Positions 33,561 through 42,637 of a stretch of 64,000 bases of DNA are shown piece by piece. The stretch comes from CBDBBY01 sp965203795 (GTDB taxonomy: Bacteria > Pseudomonadota > Alphaproteobacteria > Rhodobacterales > Rhodobacteraceae). The stretch lies in assembly GCA_965203795.1 (NCBI GenBank), contig OZ241915.1, positions 2,046,001-2,110,000 on the forward strand. Reading direction: 5' to 3'. Below the pieces are notes generated by a model, which made no database searches, was not told where the DNA came from, and saw nothing but the letters and a program-made list of their open reading frames with translations. Every line of letters starts with the position of its first letter. The stretch's first letter is position 1. A program made the position numbers and the translations under genes.

Positions 33561-34787
33561 ATGAGACGCGTCGCCATTACCGGCATCGGCATCGTTTCGC
33601 CGATCGGCAACGACAAGCAATCGGTCGCCGCGTCGCTGAGGGACGGCGTTTCGGGAATCGAGTTCAGCGAGACCTATGCCGAAAAGGGCTTCCGGTCCCA
33701 AGTGCACGGCGTGCCGAAAATCGCCTTGGAGGACCATGTCGACAAGCGCCAGCTCCGGTTCATGGGGCCCGGGGCCGCCTACAATTTCATTTCGATGCAG
33801 CAGGCCATCAAGGACTCCGGCTTGGAGCCGGAGGAGGTCTCCAACGAGCGGACGGGCTTGATTACCGGCTCCGGCGGGCCGTCGACCTCGAATTTCTTCC
33901 TCGCGCACAAGGCGGTCAGCGAAAAGGGCAGCCCGCGCAGAATGGGGCCGTACATGGTCACGCGCTGCATGTCCTCCACGAACTCCGCCTGCCTTGCCAC
34001 GCCGTTCGGCATCAAGGGACTCAATTTCTCGATCACGTCCGCCTGCGCGACGTCCGCCCACTGCATCGGGAGCGGCGCGGAGCAGATCGCGTTCGGCAAG
34101 CAGGACATCGTGTTCGCCGGCGGAGGCGAGGAGATCGACTGGACGCTTTCCTGCCTCTTCGACGCGATGTCGGCGATGAGCTCGAAATACAACGACAGCC
34201 CGGCGACGGCGTCCCGGCCTTTCGACGCCAGCAGGGACGGCTTCGTGATCGCGGGCGGCGGCGGAACGGTGGTGCTTGAGGAGCTGGAGCGCGCGAAATC
34301 GCGGGGAGCCAAAATATACGCGGAAGTCACAGGCTACGGCGCGACGTCCGACGGCTACGACATGGTGGCGCCTTCCGGCGAAGGCGGCGAGCGCTCCATG
34401 CGCCTTGCCCTGTCGACCATCGGCGACAGGAAGGTCGACTACATAAACGCCCACGGCACCTCCACGCCCGCCGGGGATGTCGTGGAAGTCGAAGCCGTCC
34501 GGCGGGTGTTCAAGGGCGGCAGCCAGCCGGTGATCGGATCAACGAAGTCGCTTACAGGGCACTCCCTGGGCGCAACCGGCGTCCACGAAACGATCTACTC
34601 ACTGCTGATGATGGAGGGGCGGTTCGTTTCCGCCTCGGCCAACGTGACGGATCTGGATCCCGCCATCCGCCCGGAGGAGGTCGCCACGGAGCTCCGGGAA
34701 GATGTCGAGATCGACACGGTCCTTTCAAACAGTTTCGGATTCGGCGGAACCAACGCGACCCTCGCGCTCAGCAAATTCTATGGATGA
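33561..34787 (+). CDS. fabB: 3-ketoacyl-ACP synthase I
   Basis: 408 residues, the usual size. Condensing enzyme that elongates cis-3-decenoyl-ACP. The thiolase-fold catalytic triad is complete: Cys162 in TSACATSAHCIG, histidines in NAHGTSTPAGD and KSLTGHSLGATG. The opening VAITGIGIVSPIG and the end NSFGFGGTNATLALSKF are standard for KAS I/II; closeness to KAS I is supported by its linkage to fabA. GGGAGAG lies before the start. Confidence 0.94.
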   Translation: MRRVAITGIGIVSPIGNDKQSVAASLRDGVSGIEFSETYAEKGFRSQVHGVPKIALEDHVDKRQLRFMGPGAAYNFISMQQAIKDSGLEPEEVSNERTGLITGSGGPSTSNFFLAHKAVSEKGSPRRMGPYMVTRCMSSTNSACLATPFGIKGLNFSITSACATSAHCIGSGAEQIAFGKQDIVFAGGGEEIDWTLSCLFDAMSAMSSKYNDSPATASRPFDASRDGFVIAGGGGTVVLEELERAKSRGAKIYAEVTGYGATSDGYDMVAPSGEGGERSMRLALSTIGDRKVDYINAHGTSTPAGDVVEVEAVRRVFKGGSQPVIGSTKSLTGHSLGATGVHETIYSLLMMEGRFVSASANVTDLDPAIRPEEVATELREDVEIDTVLSNSFGFGGTNATLALSKFYG

Positions 34788-34793
34788 TCGGAC

Positions 34794-35582
34794 ATGGCGG
34801 GTTTGTTGAAGGGCAAGCGCGGGCTCGTTATCGGAATCGCGAACAGCAGGTCGATCGCCTGGGGCGTCGCAAGCGCCATGCGCTCGGAAGGCGCCGAGCT
34901 CGCGGTCACCTACCAGAACGAGGCGATGCGCAAGCGCGTCGACCCTCTCGGAAAGCAGCTTGACGCCGAAATCATCCTGCCTGCCGACGTGCTGGACGAC
35001 CAGTCGCTGGACGGCCTGTTCTCGGAAATCGAGCGGAAATGGGGCGCCATGGATTTCCTGGTGCACGCGATCGCGTTCTCCGACCGAAACGAGCTGACCG
35101 GCCGCTTCATCAACACCAGCAGGGGGAATTTCCAGAATTCCCTGGCCATCTCCTGCCATTCCCTGATCGATCTGTCCCGGCGCGCGAGGCCGCTGATGAG
35201 CGGGGGCGGAACGATTTTGACGATGACCTACCAAGGGTCGAACCGGGTCACCCCCTATTACAATGTGATGGGCGTGGCGAAGGCGGCGCTGGAATCCACC
35301 GTCAGGTATCTTGCGAACGATCTCGGGCCGGACGGAATCCGCGTGAACGCGATCAGCCCGGGCCCGATGAAGACCATTGCCGGAGCGGCGATCGGCGCGG
35401 CGCGGAAGACATTCCGGCACTCCGAGGCGAACGCGCCCCTGCGCTCCAACCCGACGCTCGAATCCATCGGGGGCACGGCCGCCTACCTGGCGTCAGACTA
35501 CGGCGCCTGCACGACCGGCGAGATCATCGCCGTGGACTGCGGCTACCACGTGCTCGGGATGCCCCAGCCCGAAAACCTTTAG
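34794..35582 (+). CDS. fabI: Enoyl-ACP reductase (NADH)
   Basis: 262 residues. Catalyses the last step of each fatty-acid elongation cycle and is the triclosan target. The SDR-like cofactor site LVIGIANSRSIAWGVA is the FabI form, not the usual TGxxxGIG. The catalytic region MTYQGSNRVTPYYNVMGVAKAALE carries the second tyrosine and the lysine of Y-x6-K, and GPMKTIAGAAIG is the flexible substrate-binding loop. Starts six bases after fabB. A perfect hairpin follows the stop and probably ends the operon. Confidence 0.94.
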   Translation: MAGLLKGKRGLVIGIANSRSIAWGVASAMRSEGAELAVTYQNEAMRKRVDPLGKQLDAEIILPADVLDDQSLDGLFSEIERKWGAMDFLVHAIAFSDRNELTGRFINTSRGNFQNSLAISCHSLIDLSRRARPLMSGGGTILTMTYQGSNRVTPYYNVMGVAKAALESTVRYLANDLGPDGIRVNAISPGPMKTIAGAAIGAARKTFRHSEANAPLRSNPTLESIGGTAAYLASDYGACTTGEIIAVDCGYHVLGMPQPENL

Positions 35583-35598
35583 CCGGCGCACGAATTCG

Positions 35599-35621
35599 CG
35601 GGCCGCGGAAGCCGCGGCCCG
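35599..35621 (+). terminator. Hairpin terminator between fabI and the convergent VOC gene
   Basis: CGGGCCGCGG and CCGCGGCCCG form a perfect 10-bp stem around AAG, 16 bp after the fabI stop and 16 bp before the stop of the convergent gene. There is no long T-run on either strand. Its position between convergent genes supports a bidirectional terminator. Confidence 0.6.
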
Positions 35622-35637
35622 AAGATTGGTTCCGGCT

Positions 35638-36036
35638 CTATCCGGCAGCCTGCTGCGCGGGCGGCTCAACGAACCCCAAATGAGCGCCGGTCGGGTCCAC
35701 GACGATGGCGATCTTGCCAACGTTTGGAACCTCCCACGGCTCGCGCCTGATCTGGCCGCCTTCCGAACGCGTGCATTCGACGGCGGCCTCGATGTCGGCC
35801 ACGGCGATGTAAGTGAACCAGTGCGGAGGCACGCCGTCCACGCCTTCCACGCGGTTCAGGTCAAGTATGCCCGCCGCAGGCATGTCGCCGTTCTTGGCGA
35901 TGAAATAGTCGCCGCCGTCCGGCATCTCCATGCTGTCGTACGTCCATCCGCACGCCTTCGCGTAGTAGCTCTTCGCGCCTTCGACATCTCGGGTCCCAAG
36001 CTCGCTCCACCAGACGGTTCCGTGATTCTGAGGCAT
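35638..36036 (-). CDS. VOC-family (glyoxalase/bleomycin-resistance-like) protein
   Basis: 132 residues, two beta-alpha-beta-beta-beta modules. It opens GTVWWSELGTRDVEGAKSYYAKACGWTYDSM, followed by FIAKNGDMPAAGIL; the second module is PPHWFTYIAVADIEAAVECTRSEGGQIRREPWEVPNVGKIAIVVDPTGAHLGFVEP. The DPTGAHLGF ending is typical of VOC proteins often annotated as extradiol-dioxygenase-like. Metal ligands are not certain, so enzymatic activity is unassigned. It is convergent with fabI. Confidence 0.8.
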   Translation of the reverse strand: MPQNHGTVWWSELGTRDVEGAKSYYAKACGWTYDSMEMPDGGDYFIAKNGDMPAAGILDLNRVEGVDGVPPHWFTYIAVADIEAAVECTRSEGGQIRREPWEVPNVGKIAIVVDPTGAHLGFVEPPAQQAAG

Positions 36037-36233
36037 GCCGCCGACTCCTCTCGAATTGTTGGACGCGCACCACTAGCGGTCGACCGAAGATTCGGCAACA
36101 GTGCGGCGAGGGAGGCCGCGCCGCCGTCGGCTCCCGCCGGTGGCCGAAAGCGGCGGATTGGCACGCTGCGCGCGAAGCGGAATTTCCGCGCAGCCAGTTC
36201 GGAAAGGACCGCATACTGCCCGGAAGACTCTGC

Positions 36234-36911
36234 GTGTTCGACGCCTATGGAACGCTTTTCGACACGGACGGCGCGGCAATGAAGGCGGCCGACGAAGAGC
36301 GGTTCGCGCCGCGCTTGTCCGAATGGGCCGCGCTCGCGCGGGAATGGCGTTCCAAGCAGCTGGAGTATGTCTGGATCAGATCCGCCACGGGAAGCCACGC
36401 GGATTTCTGGACGGTGACCTGCGACAGCCTGGATTACGTGCTCGAAGGCGCCGGGCTGGACGGCGACGCCGAACTGCGCCGACACCTGCTGGCACTCTAC
36501 AAGGAGCTGCCAGCCTATCCGGAAGTGCCGTCGGTTCTTTCGGCGCTGAAGACCGCGGGGCATCCAACGGCGATCCTTTCGAACGGAACCCCCGGAATGC
36601 TGTCCAGCGCGATCCGGTCGGCCGGAATCGACGGCTTGCTGGACGCCGTCCTCAGCGTTGAAAGCGTCCGCGTCTTCAAGCCGCACGGGGAAGTTTACGA
36701 GCTTGTCGGCCGCGAGTTCGGCTGCGCACCCGCGGATGTCCTGTTCGTCTCCTCCAACGGCTGGGACGCCGCGGCGGCGGCCGGCTTCGGGTTCGAATCC
36801 GTGTGGGTCGCACGCGGGAATCGTCCTGTGGACCGCCTTCCTTGGAAGCCCGCGCACGTGATTCCGAACCTTCGGCCCGTCGCCCGCATCGCCAATGGGA
36901 GACCGGTATGA
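36234..36911 (+). CDS. HAD-superfamily hydrolase, haloacid dehalogenase type II
   Basis: 225 residues from GTG 36234. The four HAD motifs are present: nucleophile Asp in FDAYGTLFD, serine in AILSNGTPGML, lysine in RVFKPHGEVYELV and the acidic loop FVSSNGWDAAAAAGFGF. The SSNGWDAAAAxxFGF form is that of L-2-haloacid dehalogenases, which hydrolyse 2-halo acids to hydroxy acids. With the GTG start the nucleophile is residue 3, very close to the N-terminus; translation may begin a few codons earlier (GGAAAGGA lies 8 bases before an in-frame CTG at 36216). The next gene overlaps as ATGA. Confidence 0.83.
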   Translation: MFDAYGTLFDTDGAAMKAADEERFAPRLSEWAALAREWRSKQLEYVWIRSATGSHADFWTVTCDSLDYVLEGAGLDGDAELRRHLLALYKELPAYPEVPSVLSALKTAGHPTAILSNGTPGMLSSAIRSAGIDGLLDAVLSVESVRVFKPHGEVYELVGREFGCAPADVLFVSSNGWDAAAAAGFGFESVWVARGNRPVDRLPWKPAHVIPNLRPVARIANGRPV

Positions 36912-37741
36912 AGTCCTTCAAATCGTCGGACGGGCTTGCGCTAGCATACCGCGATGAAGGCAGCGGCCCTCCGGTTCTCTGCCTTGCCGGCCTCACGCGC
37001 AATTCGAGGGATTTCGACTACCTGGCGCCGCATTTGGGCGGCCGTCGGCTGATACGCCCCGACTACCGGGGGCGCGGACGCTCGGATTTCGACAGGGACC
37101 CGATGAACTACAGCGTGCCAGTCGAAGCCCGCGACGCCTTGGAACTTCTGGACCATCTGGGCATCGGATCCGTCACGGCGATCGGGACTTCCCGCGGCGG
37201 CATGGTGTCGATGTTCATCGCGGCAACCGCCAAGGACCGGCTCAACGGCGTCGTGCTCAATGACATCGGCCCGATCCTCGATCCTGAAGGGCTGGAGCGG
37301 ATCCGGGAGTATGTCGGCGTGGACCCTTGCCACAGCTCCATGGAGGATGCCGCCGCGGCCACGCGCGATTCCGCCATCGGGTTCGCGGACGTGCCGGACG
37401 CCCGCTGGATGGAGGAAGCGGAACGCCGGTTCAAGCAAACGCCGGACGGTCCCCGCCTTGATTACGACCCTCGGCTGCGGGAGGCCTTCGACAAGGCGCT
37501 CGAAGGGCCTCTCCCGGACATGTGGCCCTTCTATCAGGCGCTGGACGGGCTTCCGATTGCGCTCATACGCGGCGAGGATTCCGATCTGCTTTCGCAAACG
37601 TCCGCCGAAAGGATGCGGGCTGCGCTTCCCGGACTCGTCTTCGCGGAAGTGCCGGGACGCGGGCACGCGCCGTTCCTCGACGAGCCCGAGTCGATCGCCG
37701 CGATTTCGGCGACCCTGAAGGCAGCCTGCGGCGCTTCCTGA
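36908..37741 (+). CDS. Alpha/beta-fold hydrolase
   Basis: 277 residues. Hydrolase topology with oxyanion region PPVLCLAGLTRNSRDFDYLAPHL, nucleophile serine in AIGTSRGGMVS (G-x-S-x-G), acid residue likely in IRGEDSDLLS and histidine in GRGHAPFLDEPE. It has no signal peptide and is probably cytoplasmic. Close relatives are annotated as general esterases or haloperoxidase-like hydrolases. The 4-base overlap with the upstream HAD gene suggests a two-gene unit acting in one pathway, perhaps on a halogenated or ester compound, but this is not shown. Confidence 0.82.
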   Translation: MKSFKSSDGLALAYRDEGSGPPVLCLAGLTRNSRDFDYLAPHLGGRRLIRPDYRGRGRSDFDRDPMNYSVPVEARDALELLDHLGIGSVTAIGTSRGGMVSMFIAATAKDRLNGVVLNDIGPILDPEGLERIREYVGVDPCHSSMEDAAAATRDSAIGFADVPDARWMEEAERRFKQTPDGPRLDYDPRLREAFDKALEGPLPDMWPFYQALDGLPIALIRGEDSDLLSQTSAERMRAALPGLVFAEVPGRGHAPFLDEPESIAAISATLKAACGAS

Positions 37742-37756
37742 AGCGAGCGGCGGCGC

Positions 37757-37884
37757 TAGAGCAAATCCGACTTAAAGAGAATCAGTTAAAATTCAACGGG
37801 TTACGTTTCTGGCTTTTGTTTGTTTGGGGGAAGGGTCAACTGCCCCACGCAAGATATGATGCAATCTAAACCGGACGTGCTCTA
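37757..37884. repeat. 128-bp AT-rich element with terminal inverted repeats (MITE-like)
   Basis: The ends are TAGAGCAAATCCG and CGGACGTGCTCTA, inverted repeats matching at 11 of 13 positions. The inside is AT-rich and T-rich (about 37775-37830), clearly unlike the GC-rich flanks, and has no coding potential. Small elements with TAGAGCA...TGCTCTA ends are common between genes in rhizobia and relatives. It sits between the alpha/beta hydrolase stop and the stop of the convergent FAD enzyme gene. Confidence 0.6.
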
Positions 37885-37898
37885 ACCGGTCGGACCGG

Positions 37899-40388
37899 TC
37901 AGCCGTCCTTTCGCAGTTCCGAATGCGTCGGATCGTAGGGGCTGTCTTCAACGACCGCCGCCGGCCACAGCTTGTCGAACATCTTCACCTTGAGTTCGGT
38001 TCCCGGCTCCGCAAGATCCGGCCGAACATAACCCATCCCGATCGACTTGCCGAACACCACCGAGTGGCCGCCAGATGTAAGTCTGCCGACTTTCTCCGAT
38101 CCCGAGTACAGCGCTTCCCGCCCCCACGGGAACGCGTCGTCGGGCCCGTCGATCAGAAGCGTTGCACATTTTGAGCGGATTCCGGTGCGCGTCATCGCGT
38201 CGCGGCCGCGGAAATCCTTCGAGAGATCGACGAACCTGTCGAGCCCGCCTTCCAGCGGGGTAGCGTCCCGCCCGAGCTCCGTTCCGAACGCCCGGTAGCT
38301 CTTTTCCTGCCGAAGCCAGTTCTGCGCTCGGGCGCCGAACATCCGGAGGGGCTTGGCGGAGCCAACCTCCTCAAGCTTGTCGAAGAGATGGTTCTGCATC
38401 TCGATCGGATGGTGCAGCTCCCAGCCCAGCGATCCCGTGTAAGAGACCCGCATCGCGCGCACCGGGCACATCCCTATCTCGACTTCGCGCCATGAGAGCC
38501 AAGGGAACCTTTTGTTTCCGAAAGCGGATTCCGGGTCGCGGTCTCGAACGGCCGCCTTGAGCAGATCCCGCGAGTCCGGGCCGGCGATCGCGAACACGCC
38601 CCATTGGCTCGTGACTTCGTGCACCTCGATCCTGCCGAACTCCTCCTCGCGGTCCCGCGCAGCCTTCCGGAGCTCGTCGCCGTCGTACGCCGCCCAAGCT
38701 CCTGCGGACACAAGGTAGAACTCGTCCTCGGAAATCCTCGCGATCGTGTATTCCGTTCGGACGGTTCCAGAAGCGGTCAGCGCGTAGGTCAGGTTGACCC
38801 GGCCCTCACCGGGCAGCCTGTTGCAAGTGAACCAGTCAAGGAACCTGCGCGCGCCAGCGCCCCGGACGATGTGCTTCGCGAAGGCCGTTGCGTCGAAGAG
38901 CGCGACACCTTCCCTGACAGCCCGCGACTCCTTGGCCGCGTACTGGAACCAGCCGCCTTTCCTGAAGGAGCGCGACGCATGGTCGTCGAATCCCTCCGGC
39001 GCGAAGTAGTTCGGGCGCTCCCAGCCGTTGACTTGGCCGAACTGCGCGCCCCGGTCCCGCATGCGCTCGTAGCATGGCGCCGTCCGCAACGGACGGCAGG
39101 CTTCGCGCTCCTCGTCCAGGTGATGGAGAATGTAGACGTGGTTGTAGCACTCCTCGTTCTTCCGACACGCGTACTCGACCGTCATCCAGTCGCCGTACCG
39201 CTTGGGGTCCAGCGAGGCCATGTCGATCTCGGCCTCGCCGTCCACCATCACCTGCGCCAGGTAGTGCCCGATTCCGCCAGCGGCCGTGATGCCGAACGAG
39301 AACCCTTCGGCCAGCCACATGTTCCGCAGCCCCGGCGCCGGCCCGACCAGCGGATTGCCATCGGGCGTGTAGCAGATCGGGCCGTTGAAATCGTCCTTCA
39401 GGCCGGCGGCCTCCGACGACGGGATGCGGCGGATCATGGAGAGGTACTCGGTTTCGATGCGGTCGAGGTCGAGTTCGAACAGATCGGCACGGAACGAGTC
39501 GGGAACCTCGTACGGGAATCGCGCCGGGGCGCCGACCTCGTAAGGCCCCAGGATCCACCCGCCACGCTCCTCCCTGACGTACCACTTCGCGTCCGCGTCC
39601 CTGAGAACCGGATGCTCGCCGTTGGATTCCCGCCACTCGACCAGCTTCCGGTCCGGCTCCGTGACAATGTACTGGTGCTCCACCGGGATCGCAGGCGTCT
39701 TGATTCCGAGAAGGGCCGCCGTCCGCTGCGCGTGGTTGCCGGTCGCGGTGACGACATGCTCGGCGCGGAATTCGAACCGCTCTTCGCCGGGGACGAGCAT
39801 GCCTCCGGCCTCTCTCATCCGGGATCCCCGGACGATCCACTCGGAGCCCGTCCATTCGTAGGCGTCCGCCTGCGCCTTCCGATGGATGGACACGCCAAGC
39901 TGGCGGGCTGCCTTCGCCATGGCCTGGGTCACGTCCGCCGGGTTGATGTAGCCGTCCGTGGGGTGGAACAGCGCACCGGCCAGATCGTCGGCCCTGACCA
40001 ATGGATAGCGGTCGGATATCTCCTTGGGCGAAAGCCACTCGTAGGGAATGCCGACGGTTTCCGCAGTGGATGCGTACAGCATGAACTCGTCCATGCGTTC
40101 GCGGGACTGCGCCATGCGGAGATTGCCGACCACGTTGAAGCCGGTTCCCATCCCGGTTTCCTCTTCCAACGCCTTGTAGAACCTGACCGAGTAGTCGTGG
40201 ATGTGGCTGGTCGCGTAGCTCATGTTGAACAGCGGCAGCAATCCGGCGGCGTGCCAAGTCGATCCGGATGTCAGCTCGTCGCGCTCGAGCAGAACGACTT
40301 CCGACCACCCCGCCTTGGCAAGGTGGTAGGCGATCGAAACGCCCACGGCCCCGCCACCAACGACAAGCGCTCTCGCAAATTCCGTCAT
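37899..40388 (-). CDS. FAD-dependent dimethylglycine/sarcosine dehydrogenase-like protein with GcvT domain
   Basis: 829 residues in two halves. The N-terminal DAO domain has ALVVGGGAVGVSIAYHLAKAG and TSGSTWHAAGL, in which His46 aligns with the histidine that covalently holds FAD in mammalian dimethylglycine dehydrogenase. The C-terminal half (from about 430) is a GcvT-like folate-binding domain with NYFAPEGFDDHASRSF, TYALTASGTVRTEYTIARI and a final aminomethyltransferase barrel (GYVRPDLAEPGTELKVKMFD). Such enzymes demethylate N-methyl amino acids and pass the C1 unit to tetrahydrofolate. Length and domain order match the family. GGAGCCG precedes the start. No other glycine-betaine genes flank it. 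Confidence 0.88.
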   Translation of the reverse strand: MTEFARALVVGGGAVGVSIAYHLAKAGWSEVVLLERDELTSGSTWHAAGLLPLFNMSYATSHIHDYSVRFYKALEEETGMGTGFNVVGNLRMAQSRERMDEFMLYASTAETVGIPYEWLSPKEISDRYPLVRADDLAGALFHPTDGYINPADVTQAMAKAARQLGVSIHRKAQADAYEWTGSEWIVRGSRMREAGGMLVPGEERFEFRAEHVVTATGNHAQRTAALLGIKTPAIPVEHQYIVTEPDRKLVEWRESNGEHPVLRDADAKWYVREERGGWILGPYEVGAPARFPYEVPDSFRADLFELDLDRIETEYLSMIRRIPSSEAAGLKDDFNGPICYTPDGNPLVGPAPGLRNMWLAEGFSFGITAAGGIGHYLAQVMVDGEAEIDMASLDPKRYGDWMTVEYACRKNEECYNHVYILHHLDEEREACRPLRTAPCYERMRDRGAQFGQVNGWERPNYFAPEGFDDHASRSFRKGGWFQYAAKESRAVREGVALFDATAFAKHIVRGAGARRFLDWFTCNRLPGEGRVNLTYALTASGTVRTEYTIARISEDEFYLVSAGAWAAYDGDELRKAARDREEEFGRIEVHEVTSQWGVFAIAGPDSRDLLKAAVRDRDPESAFGNKRFPWLSWREVEIGMCPVRAMRVSYTGSLGWELHHPIEMQNHLFDKLEEVGSAKPLRMFGARAQNWLRQEKSYRAFGTELGRDATPLEGGLDRFVDLSKDFRGRDAMTRTGIRSKCATLLIDGPDDAFPWGREALYSGSEKVGRLTSGGHSVVFGKSIGMGYVRPDLAEPGTELKVKMFDKLWPAAVVEDSPYDPTHSELRKDG

Positions 40389-40567
40389 TTCGCGGCTCCG
40401 TTCACTTTGTCAGGCACGACTCGGCGCGCATTTTACCACAGCGGCGCGAAATGATGGCCGCGATTCGAAGCAGGCGCTGGCGCGCGGGCATCGTGGACTA
40501 TCCGGCCGCCCGCCGCTAATTGGGCCGAGCCGTCGCGGACGGCCCGAGACGTCCAAGCGAGGCGCAT

Positions 40568-42595
40568 ATGGATCCGAACCCGCTGCTGCGCGACTGGGAA
40601 ACTCCGTTCGGCGTGCCGCCGTTCAAGGAGGTCAGGGACGACGACTTCGGAAGCGCGTTCGAAACCGCCTTCGCTTCGGCCTTGTCGAAAGTGGAGACGA
40701 TCGCGGCGGACCGGAGCGAGCCGGACTTCGCCAACACCGTCGAGGCCCTTGAGCAAGCCAGTGAGAAGCTCGACCGGGTTTGCGGCGTGTTCTTCAACCT
40801 CGCCGCGTCCGACAGCAACGAAAAGCGCAGGGAGCTCGAACGGGAGATCGGCCCGAGGATCGCGGAATTCAGTTCGCAAGTCTTCATGAACGAGGCGCTG
40901 TACGACCGGGTGAAGGCCGTTTGGGACAAGCGCGTCGTGTTCGGCCTGGACCCGGAGCAGAACCGCGTGCTCGAGCTCTACAAGCGGGATTTCGTCAGGG
41001 CCGGCGCGGAACTCCGCGGCGCCGACCGCGACAGGTTCAGGGATATCAAGAAGCGGCTCGCATCGCTGGGCGCGGAATTCTCCCAGAACCTGCTCTCGGA
41101 CGAATCAAGCTGGCATCTGGAGCTTTCCCCGGACGAGCTTGAGGGACTGCCCGAATTCGCCGTCGCCGCGGCCAAGCAGGCCGCGGCGGACATCGGCAGC
41201 GACAGCCACGCGATTACGCTCAACCGGTCCCACATCGTTCCGTTCCTCCAGTATTCGGCCAAGCGCGCACTGCGCGAGAAGGCGAACAAGGCCTGGTGCA
41301 GCCGGGGCTCGAACGGCGGACAAACCGACAACCGCCGCATCGCCGCCGAAATGCTCGCTCTCCGCTCGGAGATGGCGGCGCTGCTGGGGTACCGCTCGTA
41401 CGCGGAATTCAAGCTTGAGAAAGAGATGGCGAAATCGCCCGCCGAGGTGCGGGAATTCCTCCATGCCGTCTGGGGTCCCGCTTCCGCGCTGGCCGGGAAG
41501 GATGCAGAGGTGCTGGCCGGCATGCTTTCGAAGGACGGCGAAACCGGGAACCTGGAGCCGTGGGATTGGCGCTTCTACGCCGAACGTCGGCGGAAGCGCG
41601 AGCACAGCATCGACGAGGCGGAAACCAAGCAGTACTTCCAGCTCGACCGGATGATCAAGGCTGCGTTCGACTGCGCGTCGCGGCTGTTCGGCCTCGGCTT
41701 CGAACCGCTCGAATGCGGGCTCTACCATCCTGAATGTCGCGCTTGGGAGGTGCGGCAGGGAGAACGGCATGTCGCCGTCTTCATCGGGGACTATTTCGCG
41801 AGAGCCTCGAAGCGGTCGGGAGCGTGGAGCTCCACCTTCCGAAGCCAGCGAAGGCTGGGCGGCGACATCAGGCCGATAGCGGTGAACGTGTGCAACTTCG
41901 TCAAGCCCCGGGAAGGCGATCCGTGCCTGCTGTCGTTCGACGACGCCCGCACCCTGTTCCACGAATTCGGACACGCCCTCCACTCAATGCTTTCCGACGT
42001 GACGTACGAGCGGATATCGGGAACCTCCGTCGCGCGGGATTTCGTGGAGCTGCCGAGCCAGCTGTTCGAGCACTGGCTTGAAACGCCGGAGGTCCTGTCG
42101 AAATTCGCGGTGCACGAGAAAACGGGAGAGCCGATCCCGGCCGGCCTGATCGAAAAGCTGCTGGCGGCGCGGAACTTCGATCAGGGATTCTCGACGGTCG
42201 AGTACTTGGCGTGCGCGCTCGTGGATCTGGAGCTTCACGACGCGCCGCCTGCGGAGGACGCGGTCGCGGCGCAGTCGGAAGTGCTGGAGAGGATTGGAAT
42301 GCCGCCCGCGATCCGGATGCGGCATGCCGTTCCTCATTTCGCGCACGTCTTCTCCGGCGACGGCTACGCGGCCGGCTACTACAGCTACCTGTGGTCGGAA
42401 ATGATGGACGCCGATGCCTTCGAGTTCTTCCTTGAATCCGGAGGCCCTTTCGATTCAGCCGCAGCGGACGGGCTGCGCCGCCACATCCTTTCCGCAGGAG
42501 GCTCGAAGCCGCCGGAGGAGTTGTACGAAGCTTTCCGCGGCGGGCTGCCGGACGTCGGCGCCGTTCTGAGAAAAAGGGGTTTGCAGCCCGCTTGA
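40568..42595 (+). CDS. M3-family zinc metallopeptidase (Dcp/oligopeptidase A type)
   Basis: 675 residues from ATG 40568, chosen because GAGGCGCAT stands before it and the family starts with NPLLRDWETPFGVPPF. The metal site HEFGHALHS has HEFGH at 465-469, and the third ligand glutamate lies downstream. GTSVARDFVELPSQLFEHW is a further hallmark, as is YYSYLWSEMMDADAFEFF near the end. These cytoplasmic enzymes degrade peptides, either removing C-terminal dipeptides (Dcp) or cutting internally (PrlC). Which of the two cannot be decided. It is divergent from the FAD enzyme. Confidence 0.92.
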   Translation: MDPNPLLRDWETPFGVPPFKEVRDDDFGSAFETAFASALSKVETIAADRSEPDFANTVEALEQASEKLDRVCGVFFNLAASDSNEKRRELEREIGPRIAEFSSQVFMNEALYDRVKAVWDKRVVFGLDPEQNRVLELYKRDFVRAGAELRGADRDRFRDIKKRLASLGAEFSQNLLSDESSWHLELSPDELEGLPEFAVAAAKQAAADIGSDSHAITLNRSHIVPFLQYSAKRALREKANKAWCSRGSNGGQTDNRRIAAEMLALRSEMAALLGYRSYAEFKLEKEMAKSPAEVREFLHAVWGPASALAGKDAEVLAGMLSKDGETGNLEPWDWRFYAERRRKREHSIDEAETKQYFQLDRMIKAAFDCASRLFGLGFEPLECGLYHPECRAWEVRQGERHVAVFIGDYFARASKRSGAWSSTFRSQRRLGGDIRPIAVNVCNFVKPREGDPCLLSFDDARTLFHEFGHALHSMLSDVTYERISGTSVARDFVELPSQLFEHWLETPEVLSKFAVHEKTGEPIPAGLIEKLLAARNFDQGFSTVEYLACALVDLELHDAPPAEDAVAAQSEVLERIGMPPAIRMRHAVPHFAHVFSGDGYAAGYYSYLWSEMMDADAFEFFLESGGPFDSAAADGLRRHILSAGGSKPPEELYEAFRGGLPDVGAVLRKRGLQPA

Positions 42596-42637
42596 GCCGC
42601 CGCGCCGATGGGCTCCGGGCGGAACCGGCCCGCGTTC

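Noticed and set aside
38604..40454. A 616-residue open frame on the plus strand
   Set aside because: It is a shadow of the FAD/GcvT enzyme gene, which has clear motifs on the minus strand.
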